Shown: positions 50,238 through 58,850 of the stretch, one piece after another
How the letters are laid out: each line of letters begins with the position of its first letter
Numbering within the stretch: the stretch's first letter is position 1
Assembly: GCA_937920345.1 (NCBI GenBank)
Contig: CALGVA010000002.1
Coordinates: forward strand, 14,084 to 78,083
Direction: 5' to 3'
Source: an uncultured Lachnospiraceae bacterium
GTDB taxonomy: Bacteria > Bacillota > Clostridia > Lachnospirales > Lachnospiraceae
Length of the DNA: 64,000 nucleotides
The notes under the pieces: generated by a model
What the model saw: the letters and a program-made list of their open reading frames with translations, nothing else
Databases searched by the model: none
What the model was told of the DNA's origin: nothing
Made by a program: the position numbers and the translations under genes

Positions 50238-51107
50238 ATGAGTTCGTTTGAACGTAAGTTTGGTAAATATGCAATCAGAAATCTGTCATTTGTGCTGGTG
50301 GCATGCTATGCGGCAGGATATCTGATCGAGCTGATCGACAGGAGCGGTGTGCTGATTCAGTATCTGACGTTAGATCCGTATGCGATCCTGCACGGCCAGA
50401 TCTGGCGGTTGGTCACATGGGTTCTGATTCCGCCGCCGACAGGGAATATTCTTTTTATGCTGATCATGATGTACTTCTATTGTTCCATCGGTACGACGCT
50501 GGAGCGGACATGGGGTACTTACCGGTATAATGTATATCTGTTTTCCGGCATGCTCTTTACCATTGCGGGCAGTTTTCTGTTGATGGGATATCAGTACCTC
50601 TTTCATGGAGATACTTTTGCGGCGACAGGGGCGGCGGCATATTATTTTCGCTTTGTTTCTGTCTTTTTCAGCACTTATTACATTAATATGTCGATTTTTC
50701 TTGCTTTTGCGGCGACGTTTCCGGATGTGCAGGTGCTGCTCATGTTCATCATTCCCATCAAGGTGAAGTGGCTGGGAGTCATTTATGCGGTTATGCTTGT
50801 GTTTGATTTCTTCCAGACAGGCGTGGAGGGCAGATTTGCCATCGCCGCCTCCCTGCTGAACTTCGTGGTATTTTTCATCACTTCCCGCAACATGATGCAC
50901 CTGAATCCGAAGCAGATCCACAGGCGCCAGGAGTTTAAGCGGGATGTGCGCAGAAATACGGGTGTTACGAAACACAAGTGTGCGATTTGCGGCAGGACGG
51001 AAGTAGACAGTCCGGAACTGCAGTTCCGGTTCTGCTCCAAGTGTGACGGCAACTATGAGTACTGCGAGGAACATTTATATACGCACACTCATGTTAAGAG
51101 ATCATAA
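50238..51107 (+). CDS. Rhomboid-fold pseudoprotease with C-terminal zinc ribbon
   Basis: Membrane protein of 289 residues with about six helices. The first loop has GQIWRLVTWVLIPPP, the W-R motif shared by rhomboids and derlins, and the second helix pair reads FMLIMMYFYCSIGTTLERTW (rhomboid-like E-R-x-W-G). The catalytic G-x-S-G of helix 4 and His of helix 6 are not present, so it is probably a non-proteolytic, derlin-like member. The C-terminal 50 residues form a zinc-ribbon-like module: CAICGR, FCSKCDGNYEYCEEHLYTH. ATG at 50238 follows AGGCGTGG-type sequence. The sigma-like gene starts 34 bases after the stop. Confidence 0.78.
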   Translation: MSSFERKFGKYAIRNLSFVLVACYAAGYLIELIDRSGVLIQYLTLDPYAILHGQIWRLVTWVLIPPPTGNILFMLIMMYFYCSIGTTLERTWGTYRYNVYLFSGMLFTIAGSFLLMGYQYLFHGDTFAATGAAAYYFRFVSVFFSTYYINMSIFLAFAATFPDVQVLLMFIIPIKVKWLGVIYAVMLVFDFFQTGVEGRFAIAASLLNFVVFFITSRNMMHLNPKQIHRRQEFKRDVRRNTGVTKHKCAICGRTEVDSPELQFRFCSKCDGNYEYCEEHLYTHTHVKRS

Positions 51108-51140
51108 AGAACCCCATACAGGGGCATAGACGGTGAAAAG

Positions 51141-51881
51141 ATGAATCAGGAAATCTTATTCGGTAAAACATTAGAACAGGTTAAGAAGACCGCGAAGGAA
51201 CAGGGCAACTGCATCTCCAGAGAGCAGGTAGACGAGGCTTTTGCGCCGCTTGCCCTTGGCGGAGAGCAGATGGAGATGGTCTACGGATATCTGCGTCAGC
51301 ATAAGATCGGTATCGGGGAGCCGGCAGATCCGGACGAGTATCTGGCGGAGGAGGAGAAAGACTATCTGAATACGTATCTGGAAGAACTGCGGGCACTTCC
51401 GGAGGCTTCACTGGGAGAGCGGGAAGCCGTTACACTGTCCGCCATGGCGGGCGACGTGCAGGCACAGAGCAGGCTGACAGAACTGTATCTGCCGGAAGTG
51501 GCGGAGATTGCCAGGCTTTATGCCGGACAGGGCGTGTATCTGGAAGATCTGATCGGCGAGGGTAACGTGGCGCTGACAGTGGGTGTTACTATGCTGGGAG
51601 CGCTGGAACAGGCGGCAGAAGCACAGGGAATGCTCGGTAAAATGATCATGGACGCCATGGAAGACTACATTGCACAGAATGCGGAGGAGTCCAGGAAGGA
51701 TAAGAAGATAGTCGAGAAGGTCAATAAAGTGGCGGATGCGGCAAGAGAACTGTCAGGGGAACTTTACAGGAAAGTGACGGTGGAGGAAGTGATGGAGGAG
51801 TCGGGGCTTAGCAGAAAGGCGATCGAGGATGCCATACGCATGAGCGGCGGCAGGATAGAGGATCTGGAACCGGCAAGGTAA
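51141..51881 (+). CDS. Sigma-70-like protein lacking region 4
   Basis: Protein of 246 residues. The N-terminus resembles sigma region 1.1 (CISREQVDEAFAPLALGGEQ then VYGYLRQHKIGIGE), followed by a region 1.2/2.1 like segment with YLPEVAEIARLYAGQGVYLE and DLIGEGNVALTVGV, the core-binding part of region 2. The aromatic promoter-melting residues of regions 2.3-2.4 are missing, and the end resembles region 3 (VNKVADAARELSGELYRKVT, then VEEVMEESGLSRKAIEDAI). Region 4 is absent. It may bind RNA polymerase without recognising promoters, as an anti-sigma or co-factor; this is inference. The ATG follows GGTGAAAAG, 34 bases after the rhomboid-like gene. Confidence 0.72.
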   Translation: MNQEILFGKTLEQVKKTAKEQGNCISREQVDEAFAPLALGGEQMEMVYGYLRQHKIGIGEPADPDEYLAEEEKDYLNTYLEELRALPEASLGEREAVTLSAMAGDVQAQSRLTELYLPEVAEIARLYAGQGVYLEDLIGEGNVALTVGVTMLGALEQAAEAQGMLGKMIMDAMEDYIAQNAEESRKDKKIVEKVNKVADAARELSGELYRKVTVEEVMEESGLSRKAIEDAIRMSGGRIEDLEPAR

Positions 51882-51961
51882 CGGAGCGGGAACGGTTTCG
51901 ATGCCGAAGTGGTAAATCTGCCGGTGTGGATCTGCCGGCGGGGAAAGACAGAGGTACCAAA

Positions 51962-52384
51962 GTGGATTATCAGGACAATGATTTTAAATATTTTATGCAG
52001 GACACAGGTTCCATCTATCTGGGCGCCAGATTCAGCTATGCGGAGATTCTGACCCAGGAGATGGTTTCTTTTAAATATAAGAGTATTGTAGAGCATTATA
52101 TTCTGAAAGATACCGATCCACAGACGACATTGGAGAGTCAGTTGTACTATATGACGCCGGATCAGTTCTCATATAAGACTTATCTGCAGCTTAAGGCGAG
52201 AGTGAAGGTCAGTATGCTTGCCGTCAGGAAGAGCCTGCTTGGCAAAGAGAAGACCGGATATGTGAATAAGGTGATGAAACTGGATGAAATCGTTGCAATG
52301 AATCTCGCACAGAAGAAAAAATGCGGTATGATTGTGCAGGAATTGATTCTTTCAAAGCTTGCAATTATGGGGTTTAATGTATAA
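51962..52384 (+). CDS. Hypothetical protein after sigma-like gene
   Basis: Protein of 140 residues, not recognised. Segments are YFMQDTGSIYLGARFSYAEI, VSFKYKSIVEHYILK and a C-terminal KLDEIVAMNLAQKKKCGMIV, giving a mixed alpha/beta soluble protein with a basic helix. It begins with GTG at 51962, chosen because GAGG lies about eight bases before it; an in-frame GTG at 51926 is an alternative. It follows the sigma-like gene by 80 bases in the same direction and may share its transcript. A partner or regulatory role is possible but unsupported. Confidence 0.65.
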   Translation: MDYQDNDFKYFMQDTGSIYLGARFSYAEILTQEMVSFKYKSIVEHYILKDTDPQTTLESQLYYMTPDQFSYKTYLQLKARVKVSMLAVRKSLLGKEKTGYVNKVMKLDEIVAMNLAQKKKCGMIVQELILSKLAIMGFNV

Positions 52385-52713
52385 TTTGAAAATATTTTGT
52401 TGAAAAGCGCGATAAATAACATCAAAGAAGCGTAAAATCCGCTTGCTTATCGCGGCATTATTTGATAAACTGACATTGTCGGACAAGACGAACGACAAAA
52501 TGACAACATAATAGCATTTATGCTATATATGTTGCATGCAGTAAAATTCCCTTTTTACATAGGACAGGCAGAGAGTCCCCTAGTACTCTCTGCCTGTTCT
52601 TTTGCATTCTTAAACAGGAGTCCTGCTTCGCGAATTTTTTTGCTAAGTTTGCGCGGGCGTGGTATACTATATGGCAAATGACCTTGCGGAACGGAAAGGA
52701 GCATAAACGAAAA
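52385..52713. other. Intergenic region with nested hairpin and promoter
   Basis: A nested hairpin pairs CGCGATAA (52408-52415) with TTATCGCG (52447-52454) and inner AAGCG with CGCTT, without a T-run. A strong terminator lies at 52564-52603 and a TATACT -10 box just before the protease gene (near 52663). No gene was found. Confidence 0.55.
52564..52603 (+). terminator. Rho-independent terminator
   Basis: ACAGGCAGAGAG and CTCTCTGCCTGT pair perfectly around TCCCCTAGTA and are followed by TCTTTT. It ends the preceding three-gene unit. Confidence 0.92.
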
Positions 52714-55635
52714 ATGCAGATAGAGCAGTTACAGGCGTATACAGTATTGGAGAAGAAAGAAATTAAGGAGCTGAATTCAGTCAGTTATTTATTAAGGCAT
52801 AATAAGACAGGCGCTCGCATTGCGCTCCTGTCAAACGATGACGACAATAAAGTGTTTTATATCGGTTTCCGCACGCCGCCGGCGGACAGCACTGGTGTGG
52901 CGCATATCGTAGAACACACCGTGCTCTGCGGTTCCGATAAATTTCCGGTGAAGGACCCTTTTATCGAACTGGCGAAAGGTTCTCTCAACACCTTCTTAAA
53001 TGCCATGACTTATCCGGATAAGACGGTCTACCCCGTGGCGAGCTGCAATGACAGGGATTTTCAGAATCTGATGGATGTCTATCTGGATGCGGTGTTCCAT
53101 CCGAATATCTACCATGAAGAGAAGATCTTCCGGCAGGAAGGCTGGCACTACGAAATGGAGAATGCGGAGGATGATCTGACAATCAACGGCGTTGTCTACA
53201 GCGAAATGAAGGGCGCTTACTCCTCGCCTGATGATGTGCTGTGGAGAGAGATTATGAATTCCCTCTATCCGCATACGGCGTATTCCGTGGAGTCCGGCGG
53301 TGATCCGGACGTTATTCCGCAGCTTACCTATGAGGCGTTTCTTGCTTTTCACAAGAAATATTATCATCCGTCCAACAGCTATATCTATCTGTACGGCGAT
53401 ATGGATATGGCTGAGAAACTGCAGTATATTGATGCGGAATATCTCTCAAAATACGATGCGCTGGCGGTGGATTCGGCGTTAGAGACGGAGGCGCCCTTTA
53501 CGGAGACGCTTACGATAGAGAAGGAATATCCGATTATGGAGAGCGAGTCTGAGCAGGACAATACTTATCTTGCTTATAACATTTCACTGGGAGAACTGCC
53601 TGACCGGAAGTTCTGTTATGCTGTATCCACGCTCGTGGATGTATTGTGTATGATGCCCGGTGCTCCCGTGAAGCAGGCGCTTTTGGACGCGGGAATCGGC
53701 AAGGACTTAAACTATGCTTTTGATACGAGCGTGAAACAGCCTTATTTCTCGATGGTTGCCAAGAATGCCAACGCGCAGCAGAAAGAAGATATGATCCGTA
53801 TTGTGGATGAGACGCTGGAGCGTCTTTGCGAGGAGGGGCTGGATAAGAGAGCGCTCAGAGCCAGCTTGAACAGCAGCGAATTTAAGTACAGGGAGGCGGA
53901 TTTTGGCTCCTATCCGAAGGGACTCATGTACGGCCTGCAGATGCTGGAAACGTGGCTTTATGATGACGAGAAGCCTTTTGTGAACGTGGAACTCTTAGAT
54001 GTATATAAAGAATTGAAACAGGCGGTTGATACTTCTTATTATGAAGATTTGATTAAAGAACATCTGTTATGCAATCCGCATAAGAGTATCGTGGTGGTGA
54101 GGCCTGTGAAAGGACTGACCGGCATAAGAGAAAAGAAGCTGGCGGAACAGCTGGCGGAGCGCAAGGCCGCTATGAGCGTGGAAGAGATCGAGCGGATCGT
54201 CAGGGATACGGGCGCGTTAAAGGCGTATCAGGAAGAGCCGAGCAGAAGGGAGGATCTGGAGAAGATTCCGCTGCTGGCCAGGGAAGATATGAAGCGGGAG
54301 GCGGCGCCTTACTATAATGAGGAAAAGAAAGTTGACGGTACGGTGCTCCTGTATCATGATGTGTTCACCAACGGTATCGGCTATCTGCGGTTTATGTTCG
54401 ATTTGCGTCAGGTGCCGGAGGAACTGTTCCCTTATGTGGGTATCCTGAAAATGGTACTCGGTCTGGTAAGCACGGAGCACTACAGTTACAGCGAACTGTA
54501 TAATGAGATCAACCTGCTCACCGGCGGAATCGCGCCGGCGGTCAATACCTATACGGATGCGGAGGATCTGTCGAAATATACGGCGACGCTTGACCTGAAG
54601 GTTAAGGTATTGTATGAGAATCTGCCGCAGGCGTTTGCACTGGCGCAGGAGATTCTGACGCGCGCCGATTATACGGACAGCAAGAGGCTCTATGAACTGG
54701 TGGCGGAAGGGCGTTCGTGCAAGCAGGCGGATATGATGGCGGCGGGACATACGCTGGCGGCGGGCAGGGCATTGTCCTATTTGTCGAAACCCGCGATGGT
54801 GATGGAGCACATCAACGGCATACCGTTTTATCAGCTTCTGGAAGATCTGGAGAAGCATTTCGATGTGCGTAAGGAGGAAGTGACGAAGAATCTGCAGCGC
54901 GTGATCCGGTATATTTTCCGGCCGGAGAACCTGCTGGTGGATTATACGGCTGAACAGGAAGGATTAAGAGAAATCGAGCCGCTGATCGTGCAGCTTAAGA
55001 GCAGTCTCTATCAGGAAACGGTAGAGGCGGCGGGGTATGACCCGGAGCCTGTAAGAAAGAACGAAGGATTTATGACTTCCGCGCAGATTCAATATGTATG
55101 CCGTGCAGGTAATTTTGAGAAGAAAGGACTGCCATATCATGGCGCGCTGAAGGTGCTGCGTGTTATGCTTGGTTATGACTATCTCTGGACGCAGGTGCGT
55201 GTCAAAGGCGGCGCCTATGGCTGCATGTGCAGCTTCGGCAGATCCGGAGACAGCTATTTCGTATCCTACAGAGATCCTAATCTGCAGAATACGATTGCAG
55301 TCTATGAGAATGCGGCAGATTATATTGCCGGTTTCGAAGCGGATGAACGGACGATGACGCAGTATATTATCGGCGCGGTGAGCGAGATGGATATGCCGAT
55401 GACACCGGCGATGAAGGGTACGTATTCCCTTACCGGTTATATGACGCATTATCCTTATGAGAAGATTCAGAAGAACAGGGATGAACTGCTGGCGGCGGAT
55501 GCGGACACGATCCGCGGTCTGTCAGAGTATATCCGTGCATTTATGGATGCGGACTGTCTGTGTGTGGTCGGCAACGAAGAGAACATTAAGGCAAACGGGG
55601 CGTTATTCGGGAAGACAGAGTATTTATTTCACTAA
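52714..55635 (+). CDS. M16C zinc metalloprotease, PreP-like
   Basis: Protease of 973 residues of the M16C (presequence protease) family. The inverted zinc motif H64-x-x-E67-H68 lies in AHIVEHTVLCGSDKFP, and GVVYSEMKGAYSSPDDVLW carries the third-ligand Glu. Two M16 halves are joined by an M16C-associated linker near residues 460-720 (VVVRPVKGLTGIREKKLAEQ), forming a closed chamber that degrades peptides. It has no signal peptide, so it acts in the cytoplasm. The ATG at 52714 is chosen because GGAAAGGAG lies ten bases upstream; the longer frame adds 12 residues with no support. Confidence 0.93.
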   Translation: MQIEQLQAYTVLEKKEIKELNSVSYLLRHNKTGARIALLSNDDDNKVFYIGFRTPPADSTGVAHIVEHTVLCGSDKFPVKDPFIELAKGSLNTFLNAMTYPDKTVYPVASCNDRDFQNLMDVYLDAVFHPNIYHEEKIFRQEGWHYEMENAEDDLTINGVVYSEMKGAYSSPDDVLWREIMNSLYPHTAYSVESGGDPDVIPQLTYEAFLAFHKKYYHPSNSYIYLYGDMDMAEKLQYIDAEYLSKYDALAVDSALETEAPFTETLTIEKEYPIMESESEQDNTYLAYNISLGELPDRKFCYAVSTLVDVLCMMPGAPVKQALLDAGIGKDLNYAFDTSVKQPYFSMVAKNANAQQKEDMIRIVDETLERLCEEGLDKRALRASLNSSEFKYREADFGSYPKGLMYGLQMLETWLYDDEKPFVNVELLDVYKELKQAVDTSYYEDLIKEHLLCNPHKSIVVVRPVKGLTGIREKKLAEQLAERKAAMSVEEIERIVRDTGALKAYQEEPSRREDLEKIPLLAREDMKREAAPYYNEEKKVDGTVLLYHDVFTNGIGYLRFMFDLRQVPEELFPYVGILKMVLGLVSTEHYSYSELYNEINLLTGGIAPAVNTYTDAEDLSKYTATLDLKVKVLYENLPQAFALAQEILTRADYTDSKRLYELVAEGRSCKQADMMAAGHTLAAGRALSYLSKPAMVMEHINGIPFYQLLEDLEKHFDVRKEEVTKNLQRVIRYIFRPENLLVDYTAEQEGLREIEPLIVQLKSSLYQETVEAAGYDPEPVRKNEGFMTSAQIQYVCRAGNFEKKGLPYHGALKVLRVMLGYDYLWTQVRVKGGAYGCMCSFGRSGDSYFVSYRDPNLQNTIAVYENAADYIAGFEADERTMTQYIIGAVSEMDMPMTPAMKGTYSLTGYMTHYPYEKIQKNRDELLAADADTIRGLSEYIRAFMDADCLCVVGNEENIKANGALFGKTEYLFH

Positions 55636-55797
55636 AAAGAATACAATTTATGCAACCTTTTGTTCCCGTGAAAGGTATTATAGACAGAAGCGGCTGTCTG
55701 CGGGTGCCGCATACGGGGAGTATGACAGCGCCCGTGGAACGAAAGAGCCGGAGAGTATGCCGTTGCAGGGCGGCAGGAAGCGGGAGGAAAGAAAAAT

Positions 55798-56967
55798 ATG
55801 AGGAAGTTTATGAAGATGAGATATGCAACGAGGGTGTTACTGGCAGCAGGCACGCTGGCGGCGGTTCTGACAGGATGCGGCGGAACGAAATCTTACAGTG
55901 CCGCCGATACGGCGAAGTATGAGGCAAGCGCCGAGGCAGGCTATGGTTATGATGGCGGTTATATGATGAACAGTGCGATGACGGAGGAAGCGGCCGAGTA
56001 TGAGCATGATGATGCAGCGTCGACGCCGCAAGCAGCTCCGGAAGAAGGAACTGCCGATGTGCCGGGCGATGCGCTGGCAGGCAGGAAACTGATCAAAAAT
56101 GTCAATATGAATGTGGAGACAGAGGCGTTTGACGTGCTGGTGCCGAACCTGCAGAACCGGGTTACGGCGCTTGGCGGTTACATAGAGGATATGTCCAGTT
56201 ACAGCAGGAATGACCACTATTCCTCAGATTATATCGGCACCAAATATCTGCGCTGCGCCAATATGACGGCGCGTATTCCGAAGCAGAATCTGGATATTTT
56301 TCTGAACGAGGTGGGCGAGCAGTCGAACATCGTGAGCCGTACGGAGAGCGTGACCGATGTGACGCTGCAGTACGTAGATCTGGAGAGCCATAAGAAGGCG
56401 CTTACCACGGAACAGAGCAGACTGCTCGAACTGATGGAGCAGGCGCAGACGGTCGAAGATATCATCACGATAGAAGGAAGGCTTTCGGAGGTCCGCTACC
56501 AGATCGAGAGCATGGAATCCCAGCTTCGTACTTATGATAATAAGATTGATTACAGTACCGTATATCTGTATATAGACGAAGTGGAGCGGTACACGCCTAC
56601 GGAGGAGGTCACCACAGGTGAGCGCATCAGGACCGGCTTTATGGACAGTATGAAGGGTGTCGGCAAAGGATTCAGCAATTTCGGGATCTGGTTTGTGATC
56701 AATCTGCCGTATCTGATCGTCTGGGCGGTTATCATCGTGATCATTATACTGGTGGTGCGCCTGATTATCAAAAAGGCCGCAAAGCGCAGTGCACGGAAGG
56801 AAGCGACAAGAGTCAATCCTTATCAGATGACACAGCAGCCGTATCCGCAGGGAATGGTGGGGCAGCAGCAGGAGACTGCGCAGGGTAATCCACAGCCGGC
56901 GGAAAATACGGCGGACGCAGCAAACAAAAGCGCGGCACAGCCTGACGGGGCTGATAAAGAAAGCTGA
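55798..56967 (+). CDS. DUF4349 lipoprotein with C-terminal membrane helix
   Basis: Protein of 389 residues. The lipobox VLTGC near residue 27 marks a lipoprotein signal, followed by an acidic, Ala/Tyr-rich linker (about 30-95) and a DUF4349 domain (about 95-280) with KLIKNVNMNVETEAFDVLVP and VTDVTLQYVDLESHKKALTT. The middle is a long coiled coil (DIITIEGRLSEVRYQIESME). A membrane helix (about 300-325) and a Gln/Pro-rich tail end the protein. DUF4349 is of unknown role in the envelope. GGGAGG precedes the ATG at usable distance. era follows 22 bases downstream. Confidence 0.88.
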   Translation: MRKFMKMRYATRVLLAAGTLAAVLTGCGGTKSYSAADTAKYEASAEAGYGYDGGYMMNSAMTEEAAEYEHDDAASTPQAAPEEGTADVPGDALAGRKLIKNVNMNVETEAFDVLVPNLQNRVTALGGYIEDMSSYSRNDHYSSDYIGTKYLRCANMTARIPKQNLDIFLNEVGEQSNIVSRTESVTDVTLQYVDLESHKKALTTEQSRLLELMEQAQTVEDIITIEGRLSEVRYQIESMESQLRTYDNKIDYSTVYLYIDEVERYTPTEEVTTGERIRTGFMDSMKGVGKGFSNFGIWFVINLPYLIVWAVIIVIIILVVRLIIKKAAKRSARKEATRVNPYQMTQQPYPQGMVGQQQETAQGNPQPAENTADAANKSAAQPDGADKES

Positions 56968-56989
56968 CAGAAAACGGGGAAAGACGACT

Positions 56990-57919
56990 ATGGAGAGTCA
57001 ACAGAACAGAAAAGAAAAAAATGCAAGCTTTAAATCGGGTTTTGCCACTCTGATCGGCAGACCCAATGTGGGGAAATCGACGCTGATGAATGCATTGATC
57101 GGCCAGAAGATCGCCATTACTTCTAACAGGCCGCAGACGACAAGGAATAAGATACAGACCGTGTATACTTCCGGGACGGGGCAGATTGTGTTTCTGGATA
57201 CGCCGGGCATACATAAGGCGAAGAACAAGCTGGGAAATTATATGGTAGGGGTGGCGGAGCGTACTCTGTCGGAGGTGGATGTGATCCTGTGGCTGGTGGA
57301 ACCGACGGATTATATCGGCGCGGGAGAACGCCATATCATCGAGCAGCTTCAGAAGACCAGAACGCCGGTCATACTTGTTATTAACAAGATCGACACCGTG
57401 AGGAGGGAACTCATTCTTACCTTTATCGATGCTTACAGGAAGCAGCTGGAATTCGCGGAGATCGTTCCGGTGTCCGCTCTGAAGAAGGACGGACTGGATA
57501 CACTGATTGAATGCATTATGAAATATCTGCCTTACGGGGAACCTTTCTATGATGAGGATACGGTGACGGATCAGCCTATGCGGCAGATCGTGGCCGAACT
57601 GATCAGAGAGAAGGCGCTTCGGTGTCTGGAAGAGGAGATTCCACACGGTATCGCGGTCACGATAGAGATGATGAAGTTTAAGAAGCGCATTGTGGATATC
57701 GAAGCTACCATTGTCTGTGAACGGGAGTCCCATAAGGGAATTATCATCGGGAAACAGGGCAGCATGTTGAAGAAAATCGGTTCCATGGCCCGGCCGGACA
57801 TAGAAGATCTGGTGGAATGTCAGGTCAATTTAAAGCTTTGGGTCAAGGTTAAGAAAGACTGGCGGGACAGCGATTATCTGCTGAAAAATTTCGGCTACAA
57901 TCCGAAAGAAACAGAATAG
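56990..57919 (+). CDS. era: GTPase Era
   Basis: Era of 309 residues, a GTPase for 30S subunit maturation. G1 is GRPNVGKSTLMNALIGQK, the switch region has TSNRPQTTRNKI, G3 DTPGIHKAKN, and G4 NKIDT; the C-terminal KH domain has GIIIGKQGSMLKKIGSMARP that binds 16S rRNA. Length and order match the family. A yqzL-like gene and recO follow, as in many Firmicutes. ATG follows GGGGAAAGACG-type sequence with weak ribosome binding site. Confidence 0.97.
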   Translation: MESQQNRKEKNASFKSGFATLIGRPNVGKSTLMNALIGQKIAITSNRPQTTRNKIQTVYTSGTGQIVFLDTPGIHKAKNKLGNYMVGVAERTLSEVDVILWLVEPTDYIGAGERHIIEQLQKTRTPVILVINKIDTVRRELILTFIDAYRKQLEFAEIVPVSALKKDGLDTLIECIMKYLPYGEPFYDEDTVTDQPMRQIVAELIREKALRCLEEEIPHGIAVTIEMMKFKKRIVDIEATIVCERESHKGIIIGKQGSMLKKIGSMARPDIEDLVECQVNLKLWVKVKKDWRDSDYLLKNFGYNPKETE

Positions 57920-57949
57920 AAAAAGCCAAATCTGCGAACCCTAAACATT

Positions 57950-57983
57950 AGAATAGCGAGCTCGGATCAAGAGCCGCTATTCT
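57950..57983. repeat. Hairpin between era and yqzL-like gene
   Basis: AGAATAGCG and CGCTATTCT pair perfectly, with an inner AGCTC/GAGC overlap, and no T-run follows. It may be a processing or attenuation structure between era and the recO pair. Confidence 0.5.
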
Positions 57984-58023
57984 GATGTATGACGAAATGA
58001 TAAGAGAGGATTAGGGGCGTAAG

Positions 58024-58194
58024 ATGGATGAAACGGATTACTGGGCAAGGTTTATGGCAACCGGGAAAATAGATGACTTTCTGGCATACAGAAACGCGGA
58101 AGATGTGCGGACGGACCGCACGGGTAGAGAAACGTCAGGAGAACATTCTCATGCAGGAATATACACAGGTTACGGGAATGATTTTAAAGGCTGA
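58024..58194 (+). CDS. yqzL: YqzL-like mini-protein
   Basis: Frame of 56 residues starting MDETDYWARFMATGKIDDFL and continuing AYRNAEDVR. The W-x-x-F-x-x-T-G-x-I-x-D-F/Y-L pattern and the place between era and recO match YqzL, a small conserved Firmicutes protein of unknown role. AGAGG and AGGGG lie just upstream of the ATG. Its C-terminal 14 codons overlap the recO start in another frame, so translation is coupled. It is too short for the usual length filters. Confidence 0.75.
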   Translation: MDETDYWARFMATGKIDDFLAYRNAEDVRTDRTGRETSGEHSHAGIYTGYGNDFKG

Positions 58195-58798
58195 GCCGAT
58201 CGGTGAATATGATAAAAGGATCGTAATGTTGACGAAGGAGAAAGGTAAAATTTCGGCGTTTGCGAGAGGAGCGCGCAAGCAGGGCAGCAGGCTTCTCGCG
58301 GCGACGAATCCTTTCTCCTTCGGGGAGTTTAAGCTGTATGCCGGCAGAAGTTCCTATAATATTACGGATGCGGCGATCAGCAATTATTTTGAGGGACTGC
58401 GGGAAGATTTTGAGGGTGCATATTACGGGATGTACTTTTTGGAGTTGATGGATTATTATACGAGAGAGAACAATGATGAAAGGGAAATGCTGGGGCTGCT
58501 GTATCAGTCGCTTCGGGCTCTTTTGCATACGGGATTGTCCAATCGTCTGGTCCGTTACATATTCGAAATGAAAGCCATGGTATTAAACGGTGAATTTCCG
58601 GGGATTCCAACCGGAAAGACATGGGACAGGTCTACCGAGTATGCAGTGGATTATATTGTGCATGCCGGCATTGAGAAGCTGTATACTTTTACCGTGACGC
58701 CTGAAGTATTAGCACAGCTTCGGGAGATTGCGGACGATTACCGCATGCGATATCTTGACAGAACGTTTAAAAGTCTTGAAATTGTGGATAATCTTTAA
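58151..58798 (+). CDS. recO: DNA repair protein RecO
   Basis: RecO of 215 residues, a recombination mediator that loads RecA. The N-terminal OB fold (about 1-80) shows VTGMILKAEPIGEYDKRIVM, then GKISAFARGARKQGSRL, and the rest is helical. The four-Cys zinc motif seen in many RecO proteins is not obvious, so this copy may lack the zinc. The ATG at 58151 is chosen because AGGAG lies eight bases upstream and the yqzL-like gene occupies the longer frame. It overlaps that gene by 44 bases. Confidence 0.92.
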   Translation: MQEYTQVTGMILKAEPIGEYDKRIVMLTKEKGKISAFARGARKQGSRLLAATNPFSFGEFKLYAGRSSYNITDAAISNYFEGLREDFEGAYYGMYFLELMDYYTRENNDEREMLGLLYQSLRALLHTGLSNRLVRYIFEMKAMVLNGEFPGIPTGKTWDRSTEYAVDYIVHAGIEKLYTFTVTPEVLAQLREIADDYRMRYLDRTFKSLEIVDNL

Positions 58799-58850
58799 TA
58801 TAATGTAATGCAGTATATCAGCGGATTAGAGTCGACCGGAGGGGAAATTT

